Assembly: GCF_000764185.1 (NCBI RefSeq)
Contig: NZ_JQEC01000046.1
Span: forward strand, 1 to 64,000
Direction: 5' to 3'
DNA: 64,000 nt
DNA from: Colwellia psychrerythraea
Lineage (GTDB): Bacteria > Pseudomonadota > Gammaproteobacteria > Enterobacterales > Alteromonadaceae
A program made the position numbers and the translations under genes. Position 1 is the first letter of the stretch. The number at the start of each line of letters is the position of its first letter. Shown here one piece after another: positions 37,424 through 46,425 of this stretch. The notes beneath the pieces are model-generated. The model was not told where the DNA came from. It made no database searches and saw only the letters and a program-made list of their open reading frames with translations.

Positions 37424-39316
37424 CTAGCTAGTAAACTTGCGTATCTTAGCAATAATTCCTTGGGCATCTAAGCCTAGTTCATGATGTACTTCTTCTTGAG
37501 TACCATGTTTAACGAAATGATCAGCAACGCCAATGTTGAGAATACTCACTGGTTTACCTTGTGAAAGTAGATACTCATTAACACCTGAGCCTGCACCACC
37601 GGCAATGGCATTATCTTCAATAGTCACTAGATAGTCATGATTGGCATTGAGTTCATCAATCAGTGTTTCATCTAGTGGCTTAACAAAACGCATATCAACC
37701 AAGGTGGCATTAAGTTCTAGCGCGGCTTTCTTAGCCTCTGCCAACATAGAGCCAAAACTTAATATGGCTATATATTTACTTGCTTTATTTTTGCTTTCTC
37801 TCGCCTCACCGGTGAGGATGTTTATACCTCTGCCTAATTCAATAGTTTCATCAACGCTAGGTAACATCGCACCAGTACCACAACCTCTAGGGTAACGAAC
37901 AACGCTAGGGCCATTATGTTTAAAACCAGTATTAAGCATTAACTGGCATTCTCGTTCATCAGAAGGGGCCATGATCACGGTATTAGGAATACAACGTAAA
38001 AAACTTAAATCAAACACGCCCTGATGGGTAGCGCCGTCAGCACCAACAATACCCGCACGGTCAACAGCAAACATAATCGGCAAGTTCTGGATGGCGACAT
38101 CGTGAATAAATTGATCATACCCACGTTGTAAGAAACTTGAATAAATCGCAACTACTGGCTTTTGACCACCAATAGCAAGGCCTGCAGCATAGGTAACTGC
38201 ATGTTGTTCAGCTATTGCTACATCAAAGTACTGGTCTGGAAAACGTTGGCTAAATTCAACCATACCAGAGCCTTCGGCCATAGCAGGGGTAACAGCAACT
38301 AATTTATTATCAACTTCAGCGGTTTTACACAACCAGTCACCGAATATCTTTGAATAATTAGGTAAACTAGGCTTAGCTTTGGGTAAATTTGTGTCTTCGG
38401 GATTAAATTTAGGTACCGCATGATACTTAATTGGATCTTGCTCTGCCGCTTGATAACCCTTACCTTTTTTAGTGGCAATATGAAGTAACTGTGGGCCTTT
38501 AAGGTTACGCATGTTTTTAATGGTATCAACTAAGCCATTTACGTCATGACCATCAATAGGGCCAATATAATTAAAACCAAGTTCTTCAAAGAAAGTACTC
38601 GGCACAACCATGCCCTTTAAATGCTCTTCAGCACGACTAGCCAATTCTTTAATCGGTGGGATATTGCCTAAAATCTTTTTTCCGCCCTCGCGTAAGCCAG
38701 CATAGAAGCTGCCAGAGAGCATTTTTGCCAAGTGATTATTTAGCGCACCAACGTTTTGTGAAATAGACATTTCATTATCATTTAAGATAACCAACATATC
38801 TTTATTAATGTCACCTGCATGATTTAACGCTTCAAAGGCCATACCGGCAGTCATAGCGCCATCGCCAATAACTGCGACGGTTTTACGATTCCTAGCTTCT
38901 TTTTCTGCCGCGACAGATAAACCTAAAGCCGCAGAAATTGAAGTACTAGAGTGGCCAACACTTAAAACGTCGTATTCACTTTCTTCACGCCATGGAAAAG
39001 GGTGCAAGCCATCTTTTTGTCTGATGGTATGTAATTGATCACGGCGACCGGTCAGTATTTTATGAGGATAGGCCTGATGGCCAACGTCCCAAATTAAATG
39101 ATCAAATGGTGTGTTATAAACATAATGCAAGGCAACGGTGAGTTCAATTGTGCCTAAGCCAGATGCAAAGTGGCCACTACTTTTACTTACTGAATTAAGT
39201 AAGAAGCTACGCAATTCATTACTAACACGCGTTAATTGCTCTTGCGGAAATTTGCGCAGCTCTTCTGGCGTATTTATCTGTGAAAGTAGTGGGTAGTCAG
39301 CAAGGTTTGTAGTCAT
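37424..39316 (-). CDS. dxs: 1-deoxy-D-xylulose-5-phosphate synthase
   Basis: 630 residues, normal length. Thiamine diphosphate motif [18 protein letters not shown]...LNDNEMSIS, catalytic region [13 protein letters not shown], transketolase C-terminal segments [14 protein letters not shown] and [18 protein letters not shown] condenses pyruvate and glyceraldehyde 3-phosphate, the first committed step of the MEP isoprenoid pathway. Last gene of xseB-ispA-dxs, 54 bases after ispA. Confidence 0.97.
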   Translation of the reverse strand: MTTNLADYPLLSQINTPEELRKFPQEQLTRVSNELRSFLLNSVSKSSGHFASGLGTIELTVALHYVYNTPFDHLIWDVGHQAYPHKILTGRRDQLHTIRQKDGLHPFPWREESEYDVLSVGHSSTSISAALGLSVAAEKEARNRKTVAVIGDGAMTAGMAFEALNHAGDINKDMLVILNDNEMSISQNVGALNNHLAKMLSGSFYAGLREGGKKILGNIPPIKELASRAEEHLKGMVVPSTFFEELGFNYIGPIDGHDVNGLVDTIKNMRNLKGPQLLHIATKKGKGYQAAEQDPIKYHAVPKFNPEDTNLPKAKPSLPNYSKIFGDWLCKTAEVDNKLVAVTPAMAEGSGMVEFSQRFPDQYFDVAIAEQHAVTYAAGLAIGGQKPVVAIYSSFLQRGYDQFIHDVAIQNLPIMFAVDRAGIVGADGATHQGVFDLSFLRCIPNTVIMAPSDERECQLMLNTGFKHNGPSVVRYPRGCGTGAMLPSVDETIELGRGINILTGEARESKNKASKYIAILSFGSMLAEAKKAALELNATLVDMRFVKPLDETLIDELNANHDYLVTIEDNAIAGGAGSGVNEYLLSQGKPVSILNIGVADHFVKHGTQEEVHHELGLDAQGIIAKIRKFTS

Positions 39317-39370
39317 AGTTTGTCTATTGGTAATAATTATTTTATTTAAGGTTTTGCACTGCCTAGTCGC

Positions 39371-40273
39371 TTAGTGGCTGCGCTTAACAATAAAGGTAGC
39401 AAAATCTGCTAAAGATTGGGTATTGTAAGGTAATCTAGTCAAAGCTTGAAGCGCTTGTTGTAATAAGTTTTCCGCTTTGTCTTGTGCGCCCTCTAAACCA
39501 AGGAGTGCGGGATAGGTACTTTTGTTTGCCGCTAAGTCAGATCCTACAGGTTTACCCAGCTCTTCTTCGGTCGATGTTAAGTCAATAATATCATCTTGTA
39601 CTTGGTAAGCTAGGCCTATTAGTTGGGCGTAATCACTTAATATTTTTTTGTGTTCACTGGTGACTTGTTCACTACATGTCGTTGGCATCAATACAGAAGC
39701 TTTTAATAACGCGCCCGTCTTAAGAGAATGTAATTTTTCCAATTCACTTAGTGGAATGGCTTTGTTGGTTGCAGCTAAATCAAGCGCCTGCCCACCACAC
39801 ATACCTTGGTAACCAGAGGCATGAACCAACTGCTGAATAAGTTGTATTTGTACCTGATAGTTGGATGAGTCATCTTTCGAGGCAAAACTGTGATTCACTA
39901 ATATATCAAAAGCCAGTGTCTGTAAGGCATCGCCGGCTAAAATCGCAGTGGCTTCATCAAAAGCTTTATGACAAGTAGGTTTACCGCGCCTTAGATCGTC
40001 ATCATCCATGGCGGGTAAATCATCATGTAACAGAGAATAAGCATGAATACATTCTAATGCGCCAGCAACTGCATCAATATCATCTAAGTTTGCGGATATG
40101 GCTTCACCAGTAATATAAGCTAAGTAAGGGCGCATACGTTTACCACCAATCAGTAATCCATAACGCATGGCTTCAAGTAACTTAGGATCATTACTGGTAA
40201 GACTTTCAAGCTTGCCAGCTAAAAAATTATTGATTCGTTGTTGATAGTGTTCATAGGAAGTCAACGTTGTCAT
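39371..40273 (-). CDS. ispA: farnesyl diphosphate synthase
   Basis: 300 residues. The first aspartate-rich motif is LLHDDLPAMDDDDLRRGKPTCH and the second is QVQDDIIDLTSTEEELGK; GGKRMRPYL binds substrate. IspA adds two isopentenyl units to dimethylallyl diphosphate. Its ATG overlaps the xseB stop by one base (TAATG). Confidence 0.96.
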   Translation of the reverse strand: MTTLTSYEHYQQRINNFLAGKLESLTSNDPKLLEAMRYGLLIGGKRMRPYLAYITGEAISANLDDIDAVAGALECIHAYSLLHDDLPAMDDDDLRRGKPTCHKAFDEATAILAGDALQTLAFDILVNHSFASKDDSSNYQVQIQLIQQLVHASGYQGMCGGQALDLAATNKAIPLSELEKLHSLKTGALLKASVLMPTTCSEQVTSEHKKILSDYAQLIGLAYQVQDDIIDLTSTEEELGKPVGSDLAANKSTYPALLGLEGAQDKAENLLQQALQALTRLPYNTQSLADFATFIVKRSH

Positions 40274-40521
40274 TAACTTTCGCCTGCACTGCTATCAAAG
40301 TCAGTCAGCTGGGCAGTGCCATTTTTTTCTAGCAGAATTTGTACTTTTTGCTCGGCAGTTTGTAATTTTACCTGGCTTAGCTGGCTAAGATTTAAACCAC
40401 GTTCAAAAAGTGCCATTGATTCTTCTAAACTTAATTCACCTTGCTCTAAACTCTGTACTATAGTGTCAAGTTCGTTTAGTGACTCTTCAAAAGAGAGGTT
40501 TTCTAATTTCTTTTTAGCCAT
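40273..40521 (-). CDS. xseB: exodeoxyribonuclease VII small subunit
   Basis: 82 residues from ATG 40521 (MAKKKLENLSFEESLNELD), the usual XseB start; an in-frame ATG 14 codons upstream is unlikely. The helical ESMALFERGLNLSQLSQVKLQTAEQKV segment is diagnostic. XseB forms ExoVII with XseA, which is encoded elsewhere, and degrades single-stranded DNA. First in the xseB-ispA-dxs operon. Confidence 0.95.
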   Translation of the reverse strand: MAKKKLENLSFEESLNELDTIVQSLEQGELSLEESMALFERGLNLSQLSQVKLQTAEQKVQILLEKNGTAQLTDFDSSAGES

Positions 40522-40795
40522 GATTTTTACTCTAAGCAGATAATGAAAAAATAATTTTGGCAAACTTACCCTAGCTTGCCACTTGGGTCAATTGACCTAC
40601 GGTAATAAATGTTAAAAAATATTTTATCATTAGTGTTAAGTTATTGACACTATGGGCGATAATATACTTATTGTGTGTTTTTTATTATTCGTGATTTATT
40701 CGTTAGGTATTAGCGAATAGTTTTCACATAATGTACTATTCTTTTATTGAAGTATGGTCTTGAATTATAAATCGTTGGTTGTTTAGGAGAAGTCT

Positions 40796-41560
40796 GTGGA
40801 TTTAGCTACGTTAATCGGCATTTTAGGTGCCATCGGTTTATTAATCATGGCGATGGTGTTATCTGGTGACATCATGATGTTTGCAGATACTCAGTCAGTC
40901 ATAATTGTTTTCGGTGGTTCACTCTTTATTGTTTTATCTAATTATAACCTTGGCCAGTTTTTCGGGATAGGAAAAATCATCGGCAAAGCTTTCATGTTTA
41001 AACTAGAAAAGCCGGAAGAGTTAATCGAAAAAGCAGTAGATATGGCTGATGCCGCACGTAAAGGTGGTTTTCTTGCATTAGAAGAAGCCGAGATTACTAA
41101 TCCTTTTATGCAAAAAGGCGTGGATATGCTGGTTGATGGTCACGATGCTGATGTGGTCAGAGCAACTTTGCAAAAAGATATCAACTTAACCACAGAGCGC
41201 CATGAAACTGGCTCAAATATGATGATGGCACTTGCCGATGTTGCGCCGGCAATGGGTATGATAGGTACGCTTATTGGCCTAGTTGCTATGTTATCAAATA
41301 TGGATGACCCTAAATCTATTGGTCCTGCAATGGCCGTGGCTTTATTAACAACACTTTATGGCGCCTTCCTAGCCAATGTTATTGCCATTCCTATTGCTTC
41401 AAAATTGAAACTTCGCATGGCCGAAGAAAAAATGAATCAAGAGTTGGTACTCGATGCCGTACTTGGTATTCAAGATGGTCAAAACCCCCGTGTTATCGAA
41501 GGCTTATTAAGAAATTATTTAGCTGAAGGTAAAAGAAAAGTCGATACTACCGAAGAGTAG
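40796..41560 (+). CDS. pomA: Na+-driven flagellar stator protein PomA
   Basis: 254 residues; GTG start with TAGGAGA at good distance. Four membrane helices with a long cytoplasmic loop between the second and third. MADAARKGGFLALEEAEI, VDGHDADVVRATL and DVAPAMGMIGTLIGLVAMLSNMDDP are PomA/MotA signatures, closer to Na+-type PomA. With PomB it forms the ion channel and torque-generating stator. Confidence 0.94.
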   Translation: MDLATLIGILGAIGLLIMAMVLSGDIMMFADTQSVIIVFGGSLFIVLSNYNLGQFFGIGKIIGKAFMFKLEKPEELIEKAVDMADAARKGGFLALEEAEITNPFMQKGVDMLVDGHDADVVRATLQKDINLTTERHETGSNMMMALADVAPAMGMIGTLIGLVAMLSNMDDPKSIGPAMAVALLTTLYGAFLANVIAIPIASKLKLRMAEEKMNQELVLDAVLGIQDGQNPRVIEGLLRNYLAEGKRKVDTTEE

Positions 41561-41571
41561 GGGAGTACCTT

Positions 41572-42516
41572 ATGGCTGAACAAGAATGTAAGTGCCCACC
41601 TCCGGGTCTCCCTGCTTGGATGGGCACATTTGCTGATCTTATGTCACTGCTCATGTGTTTTTTCGTGCTGCTGTTATCTTTCTCTGAAATGGATGTTTTA
41701 AAATTCAAACAAATTGCAGGTTCGATGAAGTTTGCTTTTGGTGTGCAAAATAAAATTGAAGTAAAAGATATTCCTAAAGGCACTAGTATTATCGCGCAAG
41801 AGTTTCGCCCTGGTAAACCTGAGCCAACGCCGATTGAAGTCATTCAGCAACAAACCATGGAAATGACCCAGCAAATGCTTGAGTTTCAAGCGGGTGATGA
41901 AACATCGGCTGGTGGTCGTCAAGAACAACGCGGTACCGAGCGTGGTGGTCAGTCTCAAAATACCGAAGATGCTCTTTCACAACAGGCCCTGGATCAAGCT
42001 AAGCAGGATATGGAAGAAGCTGCGCAAGAGCAAGTAAATGACTTAGTCAAAAAAATAGCTGAGCAACTTGAGCAACAAATTCAAGATGGTGCAATTGAGT
42101 TAGAATCATTAGGTCAGCAGGTCATTATTCGTATTCGAGAAAATGGTTCATTTCCTTCTGGTTCGGCATTTTTACAACCTAAATTTCACCCTGTTATTAG
42201 AGAAATTGGCGAATTACTAAATACAGTACCCGGTGAAATCATGGTGTCAGGTAATACTGACAACCGCGGTGTTGATTCCGAATTATTTAGCTCTAATTGG
42301 GATCTCTCAAGCAAACGTGCGGTAGCAATCGCCCATGTACTCGTTAAAGTGCCAAACTTTGACCAGACTCGGTTAGTGGTTGCTGGTCACGCCGATACTA
42401 GACCGTTAGTACCAAATACCAATGCGCTGAATCGCCGTCGAAACCGTCGTGTTGAAATTGCTATTAATCAAGGTAAAGCGAAAGAAACTGAGCGAATTGG
42501 CATTACAAAAGACTAA
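41572..42516 (+). CDS. pomB: flagellar stator protein PomB
   Basis: 314 residues. The plug-in helix (FADLMSLLMCFFVLLLSFSE) includes the ion-binding Asp22. A glutamine-rich linker (about 85-165) and a C-terminal OmpA-like peptidoglycan-binding domain (VSGNTDNRGV, GHADTRPLVPN, RRRNRRVEI) follow. PomB anchors the stator to the cell wall. It lies 11 bases after pomA. Na+ rather than H+ use is inferred from family resemblance and gene context. Confidence 0.93.
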   Translation: MAEQECKCPPPGLPAWMGTFADLMSLLMCFFVLLLSFSEMDVLKFKQIAGSMKFAFGVQNKIEVKDIPKGTSIIAQEFRPGKPEPTPIEVIQQQTMEMTQQMLEFQAGDETSAGGRQEQRGTERGGQSQNTEDALSQQALDQAKQDMEEAAQEQVNDLVKKIAEQLEQQIQDGAIELESLGQQVIIRIRENGSFPSGSAFLQPKFHPVIREIGELLNTVPGEIMVSGNTDNRGVDSELFSSNWDLSSKRAVAIAHVLVKVPNFDQTRLVVAGHADTRPLVPNTNALNRRRNRRVEIAINQGKAKETERIGITKD

Positions 42517-42628
42517 CAAGCAATACTTTAGCGGTATTTCGTTGTCTTAACGTTAAAAGCTTAAAAAAGACTGACAGATAGTGTACAATCCGCGCCATTA
42601 TTTTTTTGTCTTTTTTAGGTTATAACCG

Positions 42629-44083
42629 ATGAAATTTATCGTAAAGCTTCAATCCGAGATCACCATTAAATCTCGCCCCGTCCGTAAACGTTTCACTAAA
42701 ATATTAGAATCGAGCGTTAAAAATGTTTTACGTCGTATTGACGAGCAAGTCACTACACGTATGAACTGGGATAATATCGAAGTTAATACTAAAGACAATT
42801 CAGCTGAAAACCGTGAACGCCTAGTTGAAGCATTAAAATGTATTCCTGGTATCCCAATGTTTTTGGAAGTTCAACAAACTGAGTTTGTTGATGTTCATGA
42901 TATTTATGAAAAAACCTTGGCTGTTCACGCCGAAACTATTGAAAACAAAACTTTTTGTGTACGCGCTAAACGTACAGGTAATCATGAGTTTAACTCATTA
43001 AAAGTCGAACAATATGTTGGTGGTGGTTTAAATCAAGCGGTAGAAAGTGCCAAAGTTAAACTAAAAAATCCTGATGTTACCATACGTCTTGAAATTAAAA
43101 ATAAAGACTTATTTATAGTCACTGAGCGCCATATTGGTTTAGGCGGCTTCCCAATCGCTACCCAAGAAGACGTATTGTCACTTATGTCTGGTGGTTTTGA
43201 CTCGGGTGTTTCCAGTTACCAAATGATCAAAAAAGGTGCCCGTACGCATTATTGTTTCTTTAACCTTGGCGGTTCAGCACATGAAGTGGGTGTTAAACAA
43301 ATAAGTTACTTCTTGTGGAACAAATATGGCGCTTCACATAAAGTAAAATTCTTTGCGGTAGATTTTGAGCCTGTTGTTGCTGAGATATTAGATAACGTCG
43401 AAAATAGCCAGATGGGTGTGGTATTAAAGAGAATGATGATTCGTGCCGCGACAAAAATAGCAGAACGAGGAAAAATTCAAGCACTGGTTACAGGTGAAAG
43501 TTTAGGTCAGGTATCAAGCCAAACATTGACTAATTTAAACGTAATTAACCGAGTAACTGACACTTTAATATTACGTCCCTTAGCCGCTTACGATAAGCAG
43601 GATATTATCGATATTGCGCGCAAAATTGGCACAGAAGAGTTTTCTAAAACCATTCCTGAATATTGTGGTGTTATCTCTAAAAAACCAACAGTTAAAGCTG
43701 TATTGTCTAAAGTTGAAGAAGAGGAATCTAACTTTGATTTCGATGTTTTAGATAAGGTTGTCAGCGAGACGCGTGTCTATGATATTCGCGATATTGGTAA
43801 AGAGACTGAAGAAGAAATTCGTGCGGTAGATCTTATTGAAAATATCCCTGAGAACGCGGTAATTGTTGATATCCGTAGTCCAGAAGAAGAGGAAGATAAA
43901 CCACTAGACCTTGGCGATGTCGAAGTGAAACATATCCCTTTCTATAAACTTGCTACTCAGTTTGGCGATTTAGATATGTCAAAGGAATATTTACTTTATT
44001 GTGATCACGGTGTGATGAGTAAATTACAAGCGTTGTACTTACTTGATAATGGTTTCAAAAACGTAAAAGTGTACCGCCCTTAA
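42629..44083 (+). CDS. thiI: tRNA 4-thiouridine synthase / thiamine sulfur transferase ThiI
   Basis: 484 residues. N-terminal ferredoxin-like and THUMP domains (about 1-165), a PP-loop ([15 protein letters not shown], about 185-200), and a C-terminal rhodanese domain with catalytic cysteine in [22 protein letters not shown] holds the partner cysteine. It makes s4U8 in tRNA and supplies sulfur for the thiamine thiazole. Full-length, with the rhodanese domain typical of Enterobacteria-like enzymes. TACAAT at 42584-42589 may be its -10. Confidence 0.95.
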   Translation: MKFIVKLQSEITIKSRPVRKRFTKILESSVKNVLRRIDEQVTTRMNWDNIEVNTKDNSAENRERLVEALKCIPGIPMFLEVQQTEFVDVHDIYEKTLAVHAETIENKTFCVRAKRTGNHEFNSLKVEQYVGGGLNQAVESAKVKLKNPDVTIRLEIKNKDLFIVTERHIGLGGFPIATQEDVLSLMSGGFDSGVSSYQMIKKGARTHYCFFNLGGSAHEVGVKQISYFLWNKYGASHKVKFFAVDFEPVVAEILDNVENSQMGVVLKRMMIRAATKIAERGKIQALVTGESLGQVSSQTLTNLNVINRVTDTLILRPLAAYDKQDIIDIARKIGTEEFSKTIPEYCGVISKKPTVKAVLSKVEEEESNFDFDVLDKVVSETRVYDIRDIGKETEEEIRAVDLIENIPENAVIVDIRSPEEEEDKPLDLGDVEVKHIPFYKLATQFGDLDMSKEYLLYCDHGVMSKLQALYLLDNGFKNVKVYRP

Positions 44084-44127
44084 CTGTCACTTATTATAAG
44101 TTTTATTTAAGCCTTAATTGAACTAGT

Positions 44128-44155
44128 GAAGCATTAATCCCATGATTAATGTTTC
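44128..44155. terminator. weak hairpin between convergent thiI and panE-like genes
   Basis: GAAGCATTAAT pairs with ATTAATGTTTC (one G-T pair) around CCCATG. T residues after the stem are few, so terminator function is uncertain. Confidence 0.35.
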
Positions 44156-44221
44156 ATGGTTTACTTTATTGGAAGGTTTAACTATTAGTTATGACGCTAA
44201 ATATTAGTTTTAATCTTAGCC

Positions 44222-45229
44222 TCAAGTCGTACTTTTAATATTTCGTACTTGTTGCCACAGCCGAGTATTTTCTGGCGTGGCAATATTATGCTGCTGACCT
44301 AAACGGTGAATATAACCGTTAATGTAATCAACCTCTGTAGATCTCCCCGCCAAAACATCACTACGCATTGAAGAGCAATTTTTAGCTGTTGATTGGGCTA
44401 CTCTATGCACCGTTAGTTGTAAGTCACTTAATAGTAAATCTATGCTTTCTGCTTGACTGACTGCGATAATTTCAGTTAATAGTAAATTAATTTGTTCACT
44501 ATAGTTCTTGTTATTTATTTTGCCATTGTCAATATTTTCAATAGCCGTAATTGGATTAATGACACAATTTATTGCCAATTTTAACCACTGCTTTGTCACT
44601 ATATCTTGATGGAAGTCTACTTGGGGTAGGGCGCTGTTCAGCTGACTGATCAATTGCTCTTGTTGCCTTAAACTTAGCTCGCCCGCCAGTAGCCCTATAT
44701 CACTTTGACCAAGCCCCGTGTGGGTGACAGCTAAAGGTGCATATCGGTAACTGCCATGGGTAGTTAACATAGTAAGGATCGCTTGCTGACTGGGTAATAA
44801 TTTAACTACATCCGCCAAAGTCCCCATACCGTTATGAGCCAGAATGACCAGGCAATTTGGATTAATGTCTTTAGCTATTTGCTTGAGAGCATTAGCAATA
44901 TGAAATGATTTAAGACATAAGATAATGACCTCGGCACTACTTATATCAGTCGTTTGACTATAACTAAGTGGGTAGCTAGTTTGATAGTTGAGCTGAGAGT
45001 TAAGTTTAGAATCTTCAGCCTGCTCTTGTATATACCGGGTAAATTGATAGCTGGCTGAGTTTAGCTGATCTTTAGTTAATAATGTTTGATTAGAGGCAAG
45101 CAGGCTGAGTTTTATGTTCAAACTTTCACTGGCTTGCGATAAATGGTGGTACCAAAGTAAGCCCATTGCTCCCTGCCCAACAACAACAATATTATTTAGT
45201 TTATTTGTCATGAGCTTATTATCTACCAT
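44222..45229 (-). CDS. 2-dehydropantoate 2-reductase family protein
   Basis: 335 residues. The N-terminal NADP-binding motif is IVVVGQGAMGLLW, with a CLKSFH segment typical of ketopantoate reductases. LAHNGMGT and the C-terminal KQWLKLAINCVINPITA and SSMRSDVLAGRSTEVDYINGYI match the PanE family. It would reduce ketopantoate to pantoate in coenzyme A synthesis. ATG 45211 (MTNKLNNIVVVG) is an equally likely start; neither has a clear ribosome binding site. The sequence is divergent enough that I leave the gene symbol open. Confidence 0.82.
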   Translation of the reverse strand: MVDNKLMTNKLNNIVVVGQGAMGLLWYHHLSQASESLNIKLSLLASNQTLLTKDQLNSASYQFTRYIQEQAEDSKLNSQLNYQTSYPLSYSQTTDISSAEVIILCLKSFHIANALKQIAKDINPNCLVILAHNGMGTLADVVKLLPSQQAILTMLTTHGSYRYAPLAVTHTGLGQSDIGLLAGELSLRQQEQLISQLNSALPQVDFHQDIVTKQWLKLAINCVINPITAIENIDNGKINNKNYSEQINLLLTEIIAVSQAESIDLLLSDLQLTVHRVAQSTAKNCSSMRSDVLAGRSTEVDYINGYIHRLGQQHNIATPENTRLWQQVRNIKSTT

Positions 45230-45254
45230 TTTTAATTACTAGGGGCCAGTAAGG

Positions 45255-45635
45255 CTAGTTTTTAGCCTGTCGAGAGCTATTTTTAAATATATTAAGGTAC
45301 AAAAATTTTGCTAATACAAATAAACTAATACCAATAACATCAGCAAAAAAGTCACCCCATTCACCACTTCGAAAACCTAAGAAAGATTGGCCTATTTCTG
45401 TCAAAGCGCCATAAAAAATAAGTAAAGGTATGCAGACAGTCAAGGATAGTTTTATAACCGAGTGGCATACCCAAGTTAAAATGAAAAAACTAGTTAAGTG
45501 CCCTATGGTATCAATTTCAGGAAATTGAAAGATTCGTTTTCTTAAATTATCGGGGAGGAACTCATGGGCAAAGAGTAATGTTATTGAAACGATAATTACT
45601 GTAAGAAAGAAGTAATAATGTTGACGAGCTTTCAC
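45255..45635 (-). CDS. VanZ-like membrane protein
   Basis: 126 residues, four hydrophobic segments. DTIGHLTSFFILTWVCHS, GALTEIGQSF and GEWGDFFADVIG match the conserved histidine, glutamate and aspartate positions of the VanZ-like family. Function outside glycopeptide resistance is not established. It lies 25 bases upstream of the panE-like gene on the same strand. Confidence 0.78.
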   Translation of the reverse strand: MKARQHYYFFLTVIIVSITLLFAHEFLPDNLRKRIFQFPEIDTIGHLTSFFILTWVCHSVIKLSLTVCIPLLIFYGALTEIGQSFLGFRSGEWGDFFADVIGISLFVLAKFLYLNIFKNSSRQAKN

Positions 45636-45745
45636 AAAGAATCTACAGCTAAGTAATTAAGTAATCAGATACTAGCATGATTTACTCTGAATTTCTTGTT
45701 GGGGCTTGTAAGATACTTAGTTGCATATTTAAGACATCACTATGG

Positions 45746-45773
45746 TTGCGTGCTTGAATTGCAAAGGTATAAT
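45746..45773 (+). promoter_or_regulatory. probable yajQ promoter
   Basis: TTGCGT (45746-45751) and TATAAT (45768-45773) are spaced by 16 bases, about 45 bases before the yajQ start. Confidence 0.55.
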
Positions 45774-45815
45774 AGCGAGCATTGAATAAATTAACACCAT
45801 TATAGAGAATAGATT

Positions 45816-46298
45816 ATGCCTTCAATGGATATTGTATCAGAAACTGATTTAGAAGAAGTTCGTAATGCGGTCGATAATGCTAGTCGTGAACTAACCACAC
45901 GTTTTGATTTTCGTGGTGTTGAGGCTAGTTTTGAGTGGAAAAAGCCCAATATAACCTTGAAAGCCGAAGGTGATTTTCAATTAAAGCAAATGTGCGACAT
46001 GTTGCGCAGCCAACTAGCTAAACGTAATATTGATGCTAAAGCCATGAACGTTGGTGATGCGAGCGCTACCGGTAGAAACTGGAGTCAGCAAGTAACCTTT
46101 AAAGAAGGTATCGAGCAAGATATGGCTAAAAAAGTTGTAAAACTTATTAAAGCTGAAAAGTTAAAAGTACAAGCGGCTATTCAAGGTGAGCAAGTACGGG
46201 TAACAGGTAAAAAACGTGATGATTTGCAAGCAGTAATGCGTTTACTAAAAGCCGCTGAGCTAGAGCAATCTTTCCAGTATACTAACTTTAAAGACTAA
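45816..46298 (+). CDS. yajQ: YajQ family cyclic-di-GMP/nucleotide-binding protein
   Basis: 160 residues, begins [30 protein letters not shown] and the C-terminal [15 protein letters not shown] are highly conserved. YajQ proteins bind nucleotides, and in some bacteria c-di-GMP, and affect virulence and phage gene expression; the role here is unknown. Terminator directly downstream. Confidence 0.94.
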   Translation: MPSMDIVSETDLEEVRNAVDNASRELTTRFDFRGVEASFEWKKPNITLKAEGDFQLKQMCDMLRSQLAKRNIDAKAMNVGDASATGRNWSQQVTFKEGIEQDMAKKVVKLIKAEKLKVQAAIQGEQVRVTGKKRDDLQAVMRLLKAAELEQSFQYTNFKD

Positions 46299-46345
46299 TC
46301 AGTGAGTCATTAAACTGTTATAGCTAAGTTCTCAGTGATAAAAAG

Positions 46346-46377
46346 AAAAAACCATAACGATTGTTATGGTTTTTTTG
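46346..46377. terminator. bidirectional terminator between yajQ and the TonB receptor gene
   Basis: AAAAAACCATAAC (46346-46358) pairs with GTTATGGTTTTTT (46363-46375) around GATT. A- and T-runs on both sides allow function in both directions. Confidence 0.9.
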
Positions 46378-46425
46378 TTTTAGCTTAAGCTAATATTATT
46401 GATTACTATGAGTTAACCATTTTTA

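Noticed and set aside
40644-40668. TTGACA and TATACT upstream of pomA as its promoter.
   Set aside because: The spacing is only 13 bases, too short for a standard sigma-70 promoter.
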